DNA of 64,000 nt, from NCBI GenBank assembly GCA_937872225.1, contig CALMRZ010000017.1, positions 189,933 through 253,932 of the forward strand. Direction: 5' to 3'. Shown in pieces: positions 7,901-15,635 of this stretch. The notes beneath the pieces were generated by a model. The model was not told the origin of the DNA, ran no database searches, and saw only the letters and a list, made by a program, of their open reading frames with translations. A program made the position numbers and the translations under genes. How positions within the stretch are numbered: position 1 is the stretch's first letter; the number at the start of each line of letters is the position of its first letter. Source of the DNA: an uncultured Spirochaetota bacterium. Lineage in GTDB: Bacteria; Spirochaetota; UBA4802; UBA5550.

Positions 7901-10307
7901 AAAGGCAAATGTTCTTCTCAGGGCTGTGGACGGAAACGGCAAGCCGGTGAAGGCGGACCTTTCCCTGGCGGCGGTTGACGAGGCTATATTTCAGGTCCGC
8001 TATGACCATACGCCCCTGATGAGGGATTACTTTTACACGAAGATATCCAACTGGGTCCTCACCAGTTATTCATACCCCATAACCATGCTGGCTGGAGCCG
8101 CAAAGGACGGCAAGGTGAAGGTGAGGGAGAAATTCGAGGACACGGCATTCTGGTCAGCGAAGATCAGGACCGGCGATGACGGGACCGCCCGGGTGAATTT
8201 CACCCTGCCGGACAACCTGACCACCTGGCGGCTCACTGCGCGGGGACATGACCGGGAAGGCCGGATGGGCGAAAAGAAGAGCACGTTCCTCGTGACCCAG
8301 GACCTGATCGCACGCATCGGCAAACCGCGCTTCATGGTGGAAGGGGACACCCTGGATCTGATTGGCATTGTGAACAGCAATACCGAACGGGGGCTCAAGA
8401 AAGTTGACACCATATTCAAGGCTGACGATAAGGTCCTGGCTGCGGAAGAAGAGGTGTCAATCAGCCTGCCTCCTTTCGGTTCAGCCCGTAATTATTATCC
8501 CTACAAGGTCCCGAAAGACAAGCGCGAGGTGGCGCTACAGTTTTCAGCGTTGTCGATCCTGGACGCCAGGGACGCGCTCAAGGTTGCGGTACCGGTGGAG
8601 CGGCGGGGGACTCCCTTCAAACTCTACGGTATCGGCGACATGGCTGCCAACAGGACCGTCACGGTAACGCCCCTTGCGGAAACGGATGATTTTAACTTTG
8701 TCGCTGAATCAGTGACCGTATCGGTCAGTCCGTCCCCCATCATACAGATGCTCAGGGCCACGAAATACCTGAGCGAGTACCCCTACGGCTGTATCGAGCA
8801 GGCCCTGAACAGCTTCATCCCGAACCTTGCCCTGAACCGGATGCTTAAGCAGAAGGGCTATGACCGCTTCATCAATGACAAGGCGAAGAAAAAGCTCGAT
8901 GATAAAGTCAGCGCCGGCGTGGACCGGATCCAGCGCTATCAGAATGACGACGGCACCTGGGGATGGTGGTCCGGGAGCCGCGGCAACGCCTTCGTCACCG
9001 GCTACGTTCTCTTTTCACTGCACCTGGCCCAAGAGGCGGGATTTGCCGTTGATAAATCGGTTGTCACGAAGGGCCTGGGCGCCATCAAGAAATATTTTGC
9101 CAATCCCCAGCTTGAAGAATGGGACGCCATTGCGTACCTGATCTATATCAACGCCCTCTGGGGACGATGGGACCATGAGATTTTCAAAAAGATACTCAAG
9201 GTAAATGAGTCGGGCACGTACCAGACTGCCTGCCTGGTAAAAGCCTTGTCATTGGCTAAGTCCCATCCAACGTTGACTGATGAAATGAAGAGCGACATAA
9301 ACGGCACGCTGCCGAAACTGGTTGAGTCCATTATCCAGACCGTTAAAAAGGACGGCCGCGGCATTTACTGGGAGAGCCGGGGCAGGGACCGCTGGAGCTG
9401 GCCCGGGGGCGAAACGGAGATGACGGCCCACGTGCTGTCGGCGCTGGTAAGCGCGGGGGACCGTTCGACGCTTCCGGCACAGTTGGTGCGCTCCCTGTGC
9501 GGTCGGTCCCGCGGTGACTCATGGAACTCCACCAAGGAAACCGCCACCGTCATGCTGGCCCTGTGCGGTTATCTTGAGCAGTATGGAGGTTCAGCCGTCA
9601 CCAGGGGGAATGTCATGTTCAGCCTGGACGGGAAAAAAATCGCCGATGTTGACTACGATCTGGAGAATCCCGGAATAATGGAAAAACTCACGCGAAAGAT
9701 TGAACTTGCGGGGGAACGCCCGCGGGCATCGTTTACCGTCAGCGCAGACGGGAATGCTGGCGCGGACGTGAACTTTGACGTAACCATTGCCGGCACCCTC
9801 TATTTCAAGGAAAAGGGAGCGCTGTCCCTGGTGCGATCCGAAGAACGAGGCATTGGCGCGCTTTCCAACGGCATCAGGATCACCAGGACCTTCGCATCAA
9901 TTATGAGAGTGCGCGATTCGCGCAACAATGAGTATATGGTGCCGCAGAGCCTGGCGGAAAAGAAGGTGATCCAGGTTGGTGACGAGCTCCTGGTCAAGGT
10001 GAAATTTCAGGCCCAGGACGACTTCCAGTACCTGGTCCTTGAGGATTATCTCCCGTCCGGCTTCGAAGTGACAAGAAACAACGCCTATGACGAATACACC
10101 CCCTTTGTCCACATCGAGCGGTGGGACAACCGGATGGTCTATTTCTTCACAGACCTTAAAAAGAACGAGGTCTATGAGGTGGCCTACATCGTCCGGGCGG
10201 AGCTGCCGGGTAATTTCATGGTAAAGCCGTCCCGGATGGAGTGTATGTACGAACCGACGATACAGGGATGGTCCGCGCCGGTTGTCGTGGATGTGAAGAA
10301 AAAGTAA
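4929..10307 (+). CDS. Alpha-2-macroglobulin family lipoprotein with thioester motif
   Basis: A 1792-residue protein starting at ATG 4929 (GGAGG just upstream). The N-terminus LNGALIAIGVFFLSC is a lipoprotein signal with the lipidated Cys followed by Asp. Residues about 45-300 hold three carboxypeptidase-regulatory-like beta-sandwich repeats (IEGYVIDTVTKKGIKNAKV, VLTGTVCNSRGEPLRGIEV, TVTGVVTIEGIETPAINV). Macroglobulin domains follow, then the A2M domain (about 1070-1160: DNLTTWRLTARGHDREG). The thioester motif YPYGCIEQ has its Cys at about residue 1288 (codon 8790-8792), followed by the alpha/alpha-toroid thioester domain (WSWPGGETEMTAHVLSALV) and a C-terminal receptor-like domain. Bacterial A2Ms are periplasmic protease traps, often paired with PBP1C; here the neighbours are an AMMECR1 protein and a palindromic repeat, and the only class A PBP in the window is 43 kb away. 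The three N-terminal sandwich repeats are an uncommon addition. Confidence 0.95.
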   Translation: MLKKIVLNGALIAIGVFFLSCDTAEVKRLSDGRSLYGGDSKKLSGKSAIEGYVIDTVTKKGIKNAKVEIKNANMGVGYYLRETEWNGYFKIDDFIPYIKYMVEVSAEGYVTYTSTGAVSEGSHKIELRPESVLTGTVCNSRGEPLRGIEVKLNTYNEESGEEGEYASPKPRMSATDQNGLYRFDKLPAGSYLATFSGPGFITETAQLQKIKEGETFTLPMVMIRPATVTGVVTIEGIETPAINVDVTLSGNVTYSATTYQDGTFRLEDVKPGNYKMKVSHQGFYDLQGREIRIHEGEKRDRVNFTVRAKEPQVQVYAHRYTFSPGDTVEFNLRSLRLESLRVTIYRVPVDLLVRGGVDPDTINPEESGLKAVTSWDEPIREFEPYEWRYQSLQVKTAMPTGGYCVEVKGAGKVISRKFFSLTTVGVVMKRSQDSIFAYVTNLVDNTPIPDARIAVFDATPVQKKGKKRATYKAPEKVEDLPVALVLKGTTDVEGIYHRKIQSSKYLSTIVIAKDGSYALCNTGAPSSFEKEQKKYFIYTDRPVYRAGDTVHYKIIGKNRERRFVPVAGQKIYYKIRNWDMDRTIDEGEASLDDWGVADSKVVLSREGNLGIHEIMVGPSENNLYSRGKFYVEQYRKPEFVINVTPAKEYFINGDTAEFKVEAKYFFGAPLKGALVKYRFYETKLRDDDTSYWWEQDYGTGGSYNRIILEGEKYADNDGIAVLRLHAGNYPYDREITCEATVVDRSNVSISSTNKVKVGRGEYYIKIEPAQHFFSSGENKPVTIRTMTHTGRPYRAKVKVDLYRYIWKPWERVYVHDSKPLFSEQVATDDRGAATVELPKQFSFYGEFDLVVNGVDRKDNVVSASRVIWIYSMEGARVASRFKNLELSVNSTELTKPGEITCLIKSCFTDAYVCVTLEGRDVYESKVIKMTGNIMPVKFDIKPEYAPNLYVTATMQRKRALYTSSVGVSLPIHDTALTISIETDKAKYLPGEKANVLLRAVDGNGKPVKADLSLAAVDEAIFQVRYDHTPLMRDYFYTKISNWVLTSYSYPITMLAGAAKDGKVKVREKFEDTAFWSAKIRTGDDGTARVNFTLPDNLTTWRLTARGHDREGRMGEKKSTFLVTQDLIARIGKPRFMVEGDTLDLIGIVNSNTERGLKKVDTIFKADDKVLAAEEEVSISLPPFGSARNYYPYKVPKDKREVALQFSALSILDARDALKVAVPVERRGTPFKLYGIGDMAANRTVTVTPLAETDDFNFVAESVTVSVSPSPIIQMLRATKYLSEYPYGCIEQALNSFIPNLALNRMLKQKGYDRFINDKAKKKLDDKVSAGVDRIQRYQNDDGTWGWWSGSRGNAFVTGYVLFSLHLAQEAGFAVDKSVVTKGLGAIKKYFANPQLEEWDAIAYLIYINALWGRWDHEIFKKILKVNESGTYQTACLVKALSLAKSHPTLTDEMKSDINGTLPKLVESIIQTVKKDGRGIYWESRGRDRWSWPGGETEMTAHVLSALVSAGDRSTLPAQLVRSLCGRSRGDSWNSTKETATVMLALCGYLEQYGGSAVTRGNVMFSLDGKKIADVDYDLENPGIMEKLTRKIELAGERPRASFTVSADGNAGADVNFDVTIAGTLYFKEKGALSLVRSEERGIGALSNGIRITRTFASIMRVRDSRNNEYMVPQSLAEKKVIQVGDELLVKVKFQAQDDFQYLVLEDYLPSGFEVTRNNAYDEYTPFVHIERWDNRMVYFFTDLKKNEVYEVAYIVRAELPGNFMVKPSRMECMYEPTIQGWSAPVVVDVKKK

Positions 10308-10326
10308 CAGGCATCCACAGGGGGAC

Positions 10327-10425
10327 GTCTCAGAACACCCCCCAACCCCCCGGAGGGAGCTTTTAATGCTAGTTTTGCTCAAATAAGTCCCCCTCCGGGG
10401 GGTTGGGGGCTTTTCTGACAGCCCC
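10327..10425. repeat. Long palindromic intergenic element (BIME/MITE-like), also a likely terminator
   Basis: Two 19-bp arms, CCCCCAACCCCCCGGAGGG (10339-10357) and its exact reverse complement (10391-10409), flank about 33 bases of AT-rich sequence. Homology of the arms extends outwards imperfectly (TCAGAA at 10329-10334 against TTCTGA at 10413-10418), giving symmetrical halves of nearly 40 bp. CTTTT follows the right arm, so it can terminate transcription of the A2M gene. The mirrored pair of G/C-run palindromes resembles a bacterial interspersed mosaic element or a small non-autonomous transposon; only one copy is in this window. Confidence 0.7.
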
Positions 10426-10449
10426 ATATTCCATTAAAAAGAGGCCGCA

Positions 10450-10665
10450 ATGAAACCGAAAACTATCGCGCTAATCGTCATGACCATTCTGCTGACAATA
10501 CTGGTGATACAAAACACCCATTCAATTGCCCTGCATATATTCTTCTGGGCCCCGGAATTCCCCCTGATCATAGTGATCATAATCATTATGGGCGCAGGTT
10601 TTGGATTGGGCTTTTTTGCGAGAAATCTCATGGGCGTGGTCAAGAAAAAAGGGGATGATTATTAA
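10450..10665 (+). CDS. LapA-domain (DUF1049) small inner-membrane protein
   Basis: A 71-residue protein with two transmembrane helices (about 5-22 and 38-60), joined by the conserved block VIQNTHSIALHIFFWAPEFP. This matches the LapA/DUF1049 family, whose E. coli members YciS and LapB help coordinate lipopolysaccharide assembly. The short Lys-rich C-terminus would be cytoplasmic. AGAGG precedes the start. Its stop codon TAA shares a base with the ATG at 10665 of the next gene, so translation of the two may be coupled. Alone, the family assignment does not prove a role in LPS assembly in this organism. Confidence 0.8.
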   Translation: MKPKTIALIVMTILLTILVIQNTHSIALHIFFWAPEFPLIIVIIIIMGAGFGLGFFARNLMGVVKKKGDDY

Positions 10666-12797
10666 TGTCCCTGCCTGATGGTCACAGATACCAGTATTCA
10701 ATCAAGGTTCTGCCGGTTGTACTGCCAATGAAGCACTATAGGGTCATACTGTTTTCGTGTATCATGGCTTTTCTCGTTTTCCCTCTCAATGCGGAAACGG
10801 TTTCTGATCCAGTGGTAACCATCCATGTGTTATCAAAACAGGTCCGGTTGCTTAAAAGCGGCGCTGTAAAAAAAATATCCATAATGATAAAAAAGGATTC
10901 GATTATCAGGGATGAGTCCGGCAACAGATTGCCGGATGGAAAAATCATTGAATTCATTGCCCATGGAGGGACAGTGGATGCTTATCTTGATTCAAAACTG
11001 CTGCAGGGTCCCGGCTCCCTAGTCATTTTTTCCGGATCGAACATGGACGCGGCCGAGGTCTCCATTGATGGCGCCGTCAGGAATTATCCTCTCCCCATGA
11101 CTCTCCGATTCAAAAATAATGATCTCAGGATCTATGTGGCGGAACGTCTCAGCAGGTATGCCGTTGATTCGGCCCTGGCCGAATACAACGGGAATCAATG
11201 GAAAGAAACAGAGGGAATCATGGCCCTGGCGCATTTGATAAGGGCCCGATATTTTTTAGGGAAAAAGGGGCATCAGCATGGGGAAGGCGATTTCTGCGAC
11301 CTCACCCATTGCCAGGTGTACCGCGGGCGGATAGAAAGCCGTCTGAGATTCGATGATGACTGGGTGATCGACCATGAAAAAATGAGGGATAACCTTTTTT
11401 TTCATTCACGGTGCGGGGGAAAGACCTGTGATCAGGGCGTATTTACCGGCAGAAGACACTCGGCTGGCACCAATGGGGCGGGTGTCAGGGATTGGCTGTA
11501 TCGGGAAGGGATCCGCCTCTGCTCGGGGAAGGACTCCCACTGGGAACGGTCCATCAGCCAGGATGAACTGTGTTCTATCTTTTTCCCCGGGAAAAAGGAT
11601 GCCGGCAATTCAGCAATCACACTCAGCCATGACACGAATAATCTGAAAGTCAATGTCACATCATCTTGCGATAATCTGCAGTTGGCGTTAGAATCATTCC
11701 GATTAACAATAAACCGGGTCAAGGGATGGAATTTCATCCGCAGCAACAACTATACCATTTCAGAGAAAATCATTGATGGGCAAAAGAATTTCCATTTCAA
11801 GGGGGAGGGCCTCGGCCATGGCGTCGGTCTGTGCCAGCACGGGGCCATGGCCCTGTCCAAGCTGGGATACAACAGGTACGAGATACTGGAGCACTATTAT
11901 CCCGACATCCAATTCATGCATATCGGATCAAGTGCATGCCTGTCTCCCTATTGCTCCTATTGTCTTTTTGATGTTGCAACAGGAAAAATCATTTCATCAA
12001 CCCAGGGGCCGGGATTTTTGCAGAGAAAAGTTCCTCCCGGTTCACTGTTCAAGCTGATCGTGGCCCTGTATGTCGCGGCGGAGCGGCCGGACATTTTTAA
12101 TGACTATGCGCATAACTGCTCTGGACGAAACAGGGACGATACAAATATTCCAGAGCGATGCTGGAAGCCGAAGGGTCATGGCATGGTGAGGATGAAGGAT
12201 GCCATTCCTAATTCATGCAATCTCTATTTTGCCTCTCTGTACAAAATCATATCCGAAAAAAAATTCAGGATCTTTTATCGGGATTGGTGCGCTTCAGCAG
12301 GAATTAGTGCGGCGCTTCCGGCAACCTCAAGTGTACGGCAGTGGGCGGAACTTCTGGCCGGACTTGATTTCAGAGTGTCTTTTACCGTCAGCGATTGCAT
12401 GCGCCTGGCCCGTTATCTTTATTGCGGCAATGCCGGGGAAAGCCTGGCGGCAATGCCGGGTACAAAAATCAGCTATCAGGAGAAAGTAAAAATCTTCAAT
12501 GGTTTGCAGGAAACCTTTACCCGGGGAACAGCCCGTGAACAGAAAAAACGATCAGGCGCGTTCTATAGTTACCAATGCCTTGAAAATGCGGGTAAAGATA
12601 ATGTGAAGACACCATTGACGGAACTCTGGGGAAAAACGTCGACCGTTATCGATGGGACGAATAAGCCGGAGAGCTGCGGCATTTTCATGGGCGGCAACGG
12701 CACACGGGGTATCATTGTCATAGTGAGAAAAGCGAACGGCAATATGGCTTCCCGCTGGGCCAGAAGGATCCTCTCGAAAACCGTCCCCGGGGAATAA
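10665..12797 (+). CDS. SpoIID/LytB-domain protein fused to a penicillin-binding transpeptidase-like domain
   Basis: A protein of 710 residues from ATG 10665, or 689 from ATG 10728, where a clean signal peptide (KHYRVILFSCIMAFLVFPLNA) begins; the latter is the likelier mature reading. The N-terminal half is a SpoIID domain. YVAERLSRYAVDSALAEY carries a candidate catalytic Glu at residue 173, IMALAHLIRARYFL follows, and GLGHGVGLCQHGAMALSKLG is the hallmark block. SpoIID enzymes cleave peptidoglycan glycan strands lacking stem peptides. From about residue 440 the sequence changes: FDVATGKIIS, then PPGSLFKL (Ser460 in SxxK), NSCN (Ser517 in SxN) and GKTST (Lys657 in KT[S/G]), in the order and spacing of penicillin-binding transpeptidases. 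The KTS instead of KTG is a deviation. I infer a two-headed wall enzyme, glycan cleavage plus D,D-transpeptidase/carboxypeptidase-like activity or peptide binding. Confidence 0.8.
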   Translation: MSLPDGHRYQYSIKVLPVVLPMKHYRVILFSCIMAFLVFPLNAETVSDPVVTIHVLSKQVRLLKSGAVKKISIMIKKDSIIRDESGNRLPDGKIIEFIAHGGTVDAYLDSKLLQGPGSLVIFSGSNMDAAEVSIDGAVRNYPLPMTLRFKNNDLRIYVAERLSRYAVDSALAEYNGNQWKETEGIMALAHLIRARYFLGKKGHQHGEGDFCDLTHCQVYRGRIESRLRFDDDWVIDHEKMRDNLFFHSRCGGKTCDQGVFTGRRHSAGTNGAGVRDWLYREGIRLCSGKDSHWERSISQDELCSIFFPGKKDAGNSAITLSHDTNNLKVNVTSSCDNLQLALESFRLTINRVKGWNFIRSNNYTISEKIIDGQKNFHFKGEGLGHGVGLCQHGAMALSKLGYNRYEILEHYYPDIQFMHIGSSACLSPYCSYCLFDVATGKIISSTQGPGFLQRKVPPGSLFKLIVALYVAAERPDIFNDYAHNCSGRNRDDTNIPERCWKPKGHGMVRMKDAIPNSCNLYFASLYKIISEKKFRIFYRDWCASAGISAALPATSSVRQWAELLAGLDFRVSFTVSDCMRLARYLYCGNAGESLAAMPGTKISYQEKVKIFNGLQETFTRGTAREQKKRSGAFYSYQCLENAGKDNVKTPLTELWGKTSTVIDGTNKPESCGIFMGGNGTRGIIVIVRKANGNMASRWARRILSKTVPGE

Positions 12798-12819
12798 CCG
12801 GCAGCCATAGCGGCCCTGA

Positions 12820-13404
12820 TCACGCGGATAAGATTTTCAGGGCTTCCTTGATGATGGTTTCAATGGAACCGTTTGGGTTTTTCTTCACCAACTCGTCCAC
12901 AATTTTTGAAGATTTTGCGTCATCGAAACCGAGGGTCACCAGCGCTTCAATGGCATCGTTCTTATGGGTACGAGGCTCCCCGGATTCACCCGCAAGGGAT
13001 GCCAGTTTTTTCATCTTTCGCTTCAGCTCAAAGATGAGCTTTTCCGCCTTGGTGTTGCCGATGCCGGGAATTTTGGTTAGAAGAGCGATATTCTCGGATT
13101 GGACCGCGTCGACGAGACGGCCTACGGTTATGCCGGATAGAATGGATATGGCCATGGCAGGGCCGATGCCGCTGATGTTCAGAAGAATTGAAAAGAGGTC
13201 CCGCTCGTTTTCAGTGACAAAACCGAAAAGCTTGAACTGGTCTTCCTTGTGATGGGTGTAGACATAGAGTGTTGTTTCCTTCAATGCCTGGATTTTTTCA
13301 TAGGTTGAAAGGGGTATGGTCAGGCCGTACCCCACGCCGCTGACGTCCAGGATCACCTCCGTCGGTTTCAGTTCGTCAATTGTTCCTTTTATTTTTGCGA
13401 TCAT
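12820..13404 (-). CDS. ruvA: Holliday junction branch migration protein RuvA
   Basis: A 194-residue RuvA, the DNA-binding tetramer subunit that loads the RuvB motor on Holliday junctions. Domain I is the OB fold (MIAKIKGTIDELKPTEVILDVSG..., VGYGL), domain II contains the helix-hairpin-helix pairs (NISGIGPAMAISILSG and LLTKIPGIGNTKAEKLIFELK), and domain III is the small RuvB-binding three-helix bundle at the end (ALVTLGFDDAKSSKIVDEL). Length is typical. The gene stands convergent to the SpoIID gene with a 22-base gap, and neither ruvB nor ruvC is next to it, so it is outside the common ruvCAB arrangement. The ATG at 13404 is the only sensible start. Confidence 0.97.
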   Translation of the reverse strand: MIAKIKGTIDELKPTEVILDVSGVGYGLTIPLSTYEKIQALKETTLYVYTHHKEDQFKLFGFVTENERDLFSILLNISGIGPAMAISILSGITVGRLVDAVQSENIALLTKIPGIGNTKAEKLIFELKRKMKKLASLAGESGEPRTHKNDAIEALVTLGFDDAKSSKIVDELVKKNPNGSIETIIKEALKILSA

Positions 13405-13507
13405 GATAAGCCGGTTTCCATTGTGTGATTGTTTTAAAATACTCTATTTTTTTCCCGTATTATTAAAAACAAATTTTTGATAAATTTACATTTTTTTTCA
13501 ATTTTAG

Positions 13508-13570
13508 TTGACGTTCGGTAATATTATTGATACATTTAACTAAACAGTTAGTTAAACTAACTAGTTAGTT
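13508..13570 (+). promoter_or_regulatory. Promoter and tandem TetR-type operators of the efflux operon
   Basis: A sigma-70-like promoter is visible: TTGACG (13508-13513), 17-base spacer, TACATT (13531-13536). Immediately downstream lie two adjacent palindromes: TTAACTAA-ACAG-TTAGTTAA (13536-13555) and the perfect 16-mer AACTAACTAGTTAGTT (13555-13570). They share the half-site AACTAA/TTAGTT, cover the expected transcription start, and end 13 bases before the tetR start codon. I infer autorepression by the TetR protein and joint control of the operon. Confidence 0.75.
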
Positions 13571-13583
13571 AATAAAGGTTGCC

Positions 13584-14195
13584 ATGGAAGATATTTCTAC
13601 TGAACAGAAGATCAAAAAGGCGGCGCTGAAGGAATTCGCGCACTTTGGGCTGGAGGGTGCGCGGGTTGATCGCATTGCCCACAAGGCCAAAATAAACAAG
13701 GCCATGATCTATTATCATTTTAAAAGCAAGGAAGATCTGTATGAATCCATATTGACCGAATTCTACCGGGAGATTTTCCCGCGGGTAACCGCCGACATTC
13801 CCAAAGACAAGGGGCCCGAAGTACAGCTCGATGCCATTGTGACGTTTTTTATCGATTTCATCAGCAGGGTGGACCAGGACGTTATCCGGATGATGCTCCG
13901 CGAGCTTTCCAGCGGAGGCAAGTATTTCAAAAAACTCATGCTCCCCAACGTCATAATTCCCATGATGGGGTTTGTGCAGGAGTTGTTCACCGCCGGGATG
14001 GAGCAGGGAACATTCAAGAAAATCGTGCCCCATTTAACCTTTCTTCAAATGCTCGGGTCGATCGTGTTTACCAACGCGATACGGATCACCCTGTTAGACA
14101 CGGAGATGGGGAAAATGATATTCAACGATGATTTTTTTGAAGATTACAAAAAGAACCTGCTGACAGTTGTGAAGACCGGAATCCTGGCGTCATAA
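13584..14195 (+). CDS. TetR-family transcriptional regulator of the efflux operon
   Basis: A 203-residue TetR-type repressor. The N-terminal helix-turn-helix occupies about residues 8-55 (KIKKAALKEFAHFGLEGARV, then DRIAHKAKINKAMIYYHFKS), ending in the characteristic YYHFKSKEDL. The C-terminal two-thirds is an all-helical ligand-binding and dimerisation region without identifiable specificity. It is the first gene of an apparent seven-gene operon and has palindromic operators over its promoter, so it very probably represses itself and the downstream transporter until a ligand binds. The arrangement resembles E. coli cecR-ybhGFSR. The TolC-like gene starts 9 bases after its stop with a strong AAGGAGG between them. 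Confidence 0.93.
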   Translation: MEDISTEQKIKKAALKEFAHFGLEGARVDRIAHKAKINKAMIYYHFKSKEDLYESILTEFYREIFPRVTADIPKDKGPEVQLDAIVTFFIDFISRVDQDVIRMMLRELSSGGKYFKKLMLPNVIIPMMGFVQELFTAGMEQGTFKKIVPHLTFLQMLGSIVFTNAIRITLLDTEMGKMIFNDDFFEDYKKNLLTVVKTGILAS

Positions 14196-14204
14196 GGAGG
14201 GATT

Positions 14205-15635
14205 ATGATGAGCATTGGAAAAATTTTGTCGATCATAATGACATTGCCCCTTGTTGCAGGGCTTCTGCCGCCGCTTGGGGTCTGGGGCGCGCCTGCTCCA
14301 AAGAAAATAAGTCTCGATGAAGCCATCACCATCGCCAAGGCCAATAACCACGACTATAAAATTGCGCTCCAGCGCCACAAGGCTGAATCTGAAAAGGTGA
14401 ACCAGGCGTGGGGGATGCTCCTGCCGGTCGTTGAATCCGAGGCGTCCCTGACACGGCAGGGGGCGGAATCGGGATTCATGAGCATGATGGACGGCCAGTA
14501 TGACGTCAAGGTCGTGCAGGTAAAGTTCGGGATCAATCCCGGAATGTTCTATAATTCGCTTCAAATGACCCGCAAGGCCTATGCTGTTTCAACGGAGGAA
14601 TTACGGAAGGTTAAAAGCGACATTGAATTCAACGTCATTGAAAGCTATTTCAACCTCATCCTGGCGGAGGAAATGATAACCATCAGGAAAGACACCATAA
14701 AGCTCCTCCAGGAAAATCTGAAAGATGTCAACAGCCTGTATAAAACGGGCAGCGTGCCGCGGTATGAGCTGCTGCAGGCGCAGGTCCAGCTCAAGAGCCA
14801 GGAGCCGTTGCTACTGGAGGCGGAAAACCGGTACCGCCTTGCCCTTGAAATGTTTAATTACCAGCTGGGCCTTGACGAGGGGACCTATGTTGCAGACCGG
14901 AGCATCATCGAAAAGGAAAAATACCGCGTGGCGGAGAATGATATAGATGCCTTTGTCCACCGGGTCGGGGGTGTGGCCCTCAAGAACAGGCCGGAGATTA
15001 TCCAGCTGAGGATGAAGAAAGAAATAGCCGGTCACGCGAAGAACATCAACGACTCCTATTACCTGTGGCCGACCTTCACGGCAGGGGGATACTATGGATA
15101 TAATTATCCGCTTACGACAGCTGGGGAGAAATTGATACCCACGACCAACGGGGGAGCGGCGTACATGGACCTGTCGCAGATCGCCGGGGAGCGGAAATGG
15201 CAGCCGAACTGGATGGTCCGCGTCGCAGCGACGTACCGATGGAGCGCTCTGCTGCCTGTTGATTCTTCACGGGCGCAGGGGCGCGAGGCTAAGGCCCGCA
15301 GCCTCGAGGCGGAGGAGGAGATCGCCAAGGTAAAACGGCTTATTACCATTTCGATCAAGTCATCCTATTCAAACCTCCTGACGGCAAGCAGGACCATTTC
15401 TTCGCACAGGGAAAACGTTGACAAGGCCCGGGAAGGGCTCCGCATAGCCCGCGAAAGCTACCGTGCCGGGGTGATCAAGAACTCTGAATTGTTCGGGGCA
15501 CAGGTCGCACTCACCCAGGCGCAGGGGGGATATATCAACGCCATCAACAGCTACTACCAGTCACTGGCAAAGCTGAGGAAGGATATCGGAACTGATGACG
15601 ACAGCTTGATTTTCGGAGGAGAAGACCATGAATAA
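14205..15635 (+). CDS. TolC-family outer-membrane efflux protein
   Basis: A 476-residue outer-membrane factor. A signal peptide (SIGKILSIIMTLPLVAGLLP...VWGA) is followed by KKISLDEAITIAKANNHDY, the usual opening of the first TolC helical hairpin. Two repeats of long coiled-coil helices separated by beta-strand segments can be seen (for example AEEEIAKVKRLITISIKSSY and EGLRIARESYRAGVIKNSEL, the latter typical of the second repeat). It would form the trimeric exit duct through the outer membrane for the adjacent HlyD/ABC-2 pump. The ATG at 14205 or at 14208 is possible; AAGGAGG lies just upstream. Its last 8 bases overlap the hlyD-like gene. Confidence 0.93.
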   Translation: MMSIGKILSIIMTLPLVAGLLPPLGVWGAPAPKKISLDEAITIAKANNHDYKIALQRHKAESEKVNQAWGMLLPVVESEASLTRQGAESGFMSMMDGQYDVKVVQVKFGINPGMFYNSLQMTRKAYAVSTEELRKVKSDIEFNVIESYFNLILAEEMITIRKDTIKLLQENLKDVNSLYKTGSVPRYELLQAQVQLKSQEPLLLEAENRYRLALEMFNYQLGLDEGTYVADRSIIEKEKYRVAENDIDAFVHRVGGVALKNRPEIIQLRMKKEIAGHAKNINDSYYLWPTFTAGGYYGYNYPLTTAGEKLIPTTNGGAAYMDLSQIAGERKWQPNWMVRVAATYRWSALLPVDSSRAQGREAKARSLEAEEEIAKVKRLITISIKSSYSNLLTASRTISSHRENVDKAREGLRIARESYRAGVIKNSELFGAQVALTQAQGGYINAINSYYQSLAKLRKDIGTDDDSLIFGGEDHE

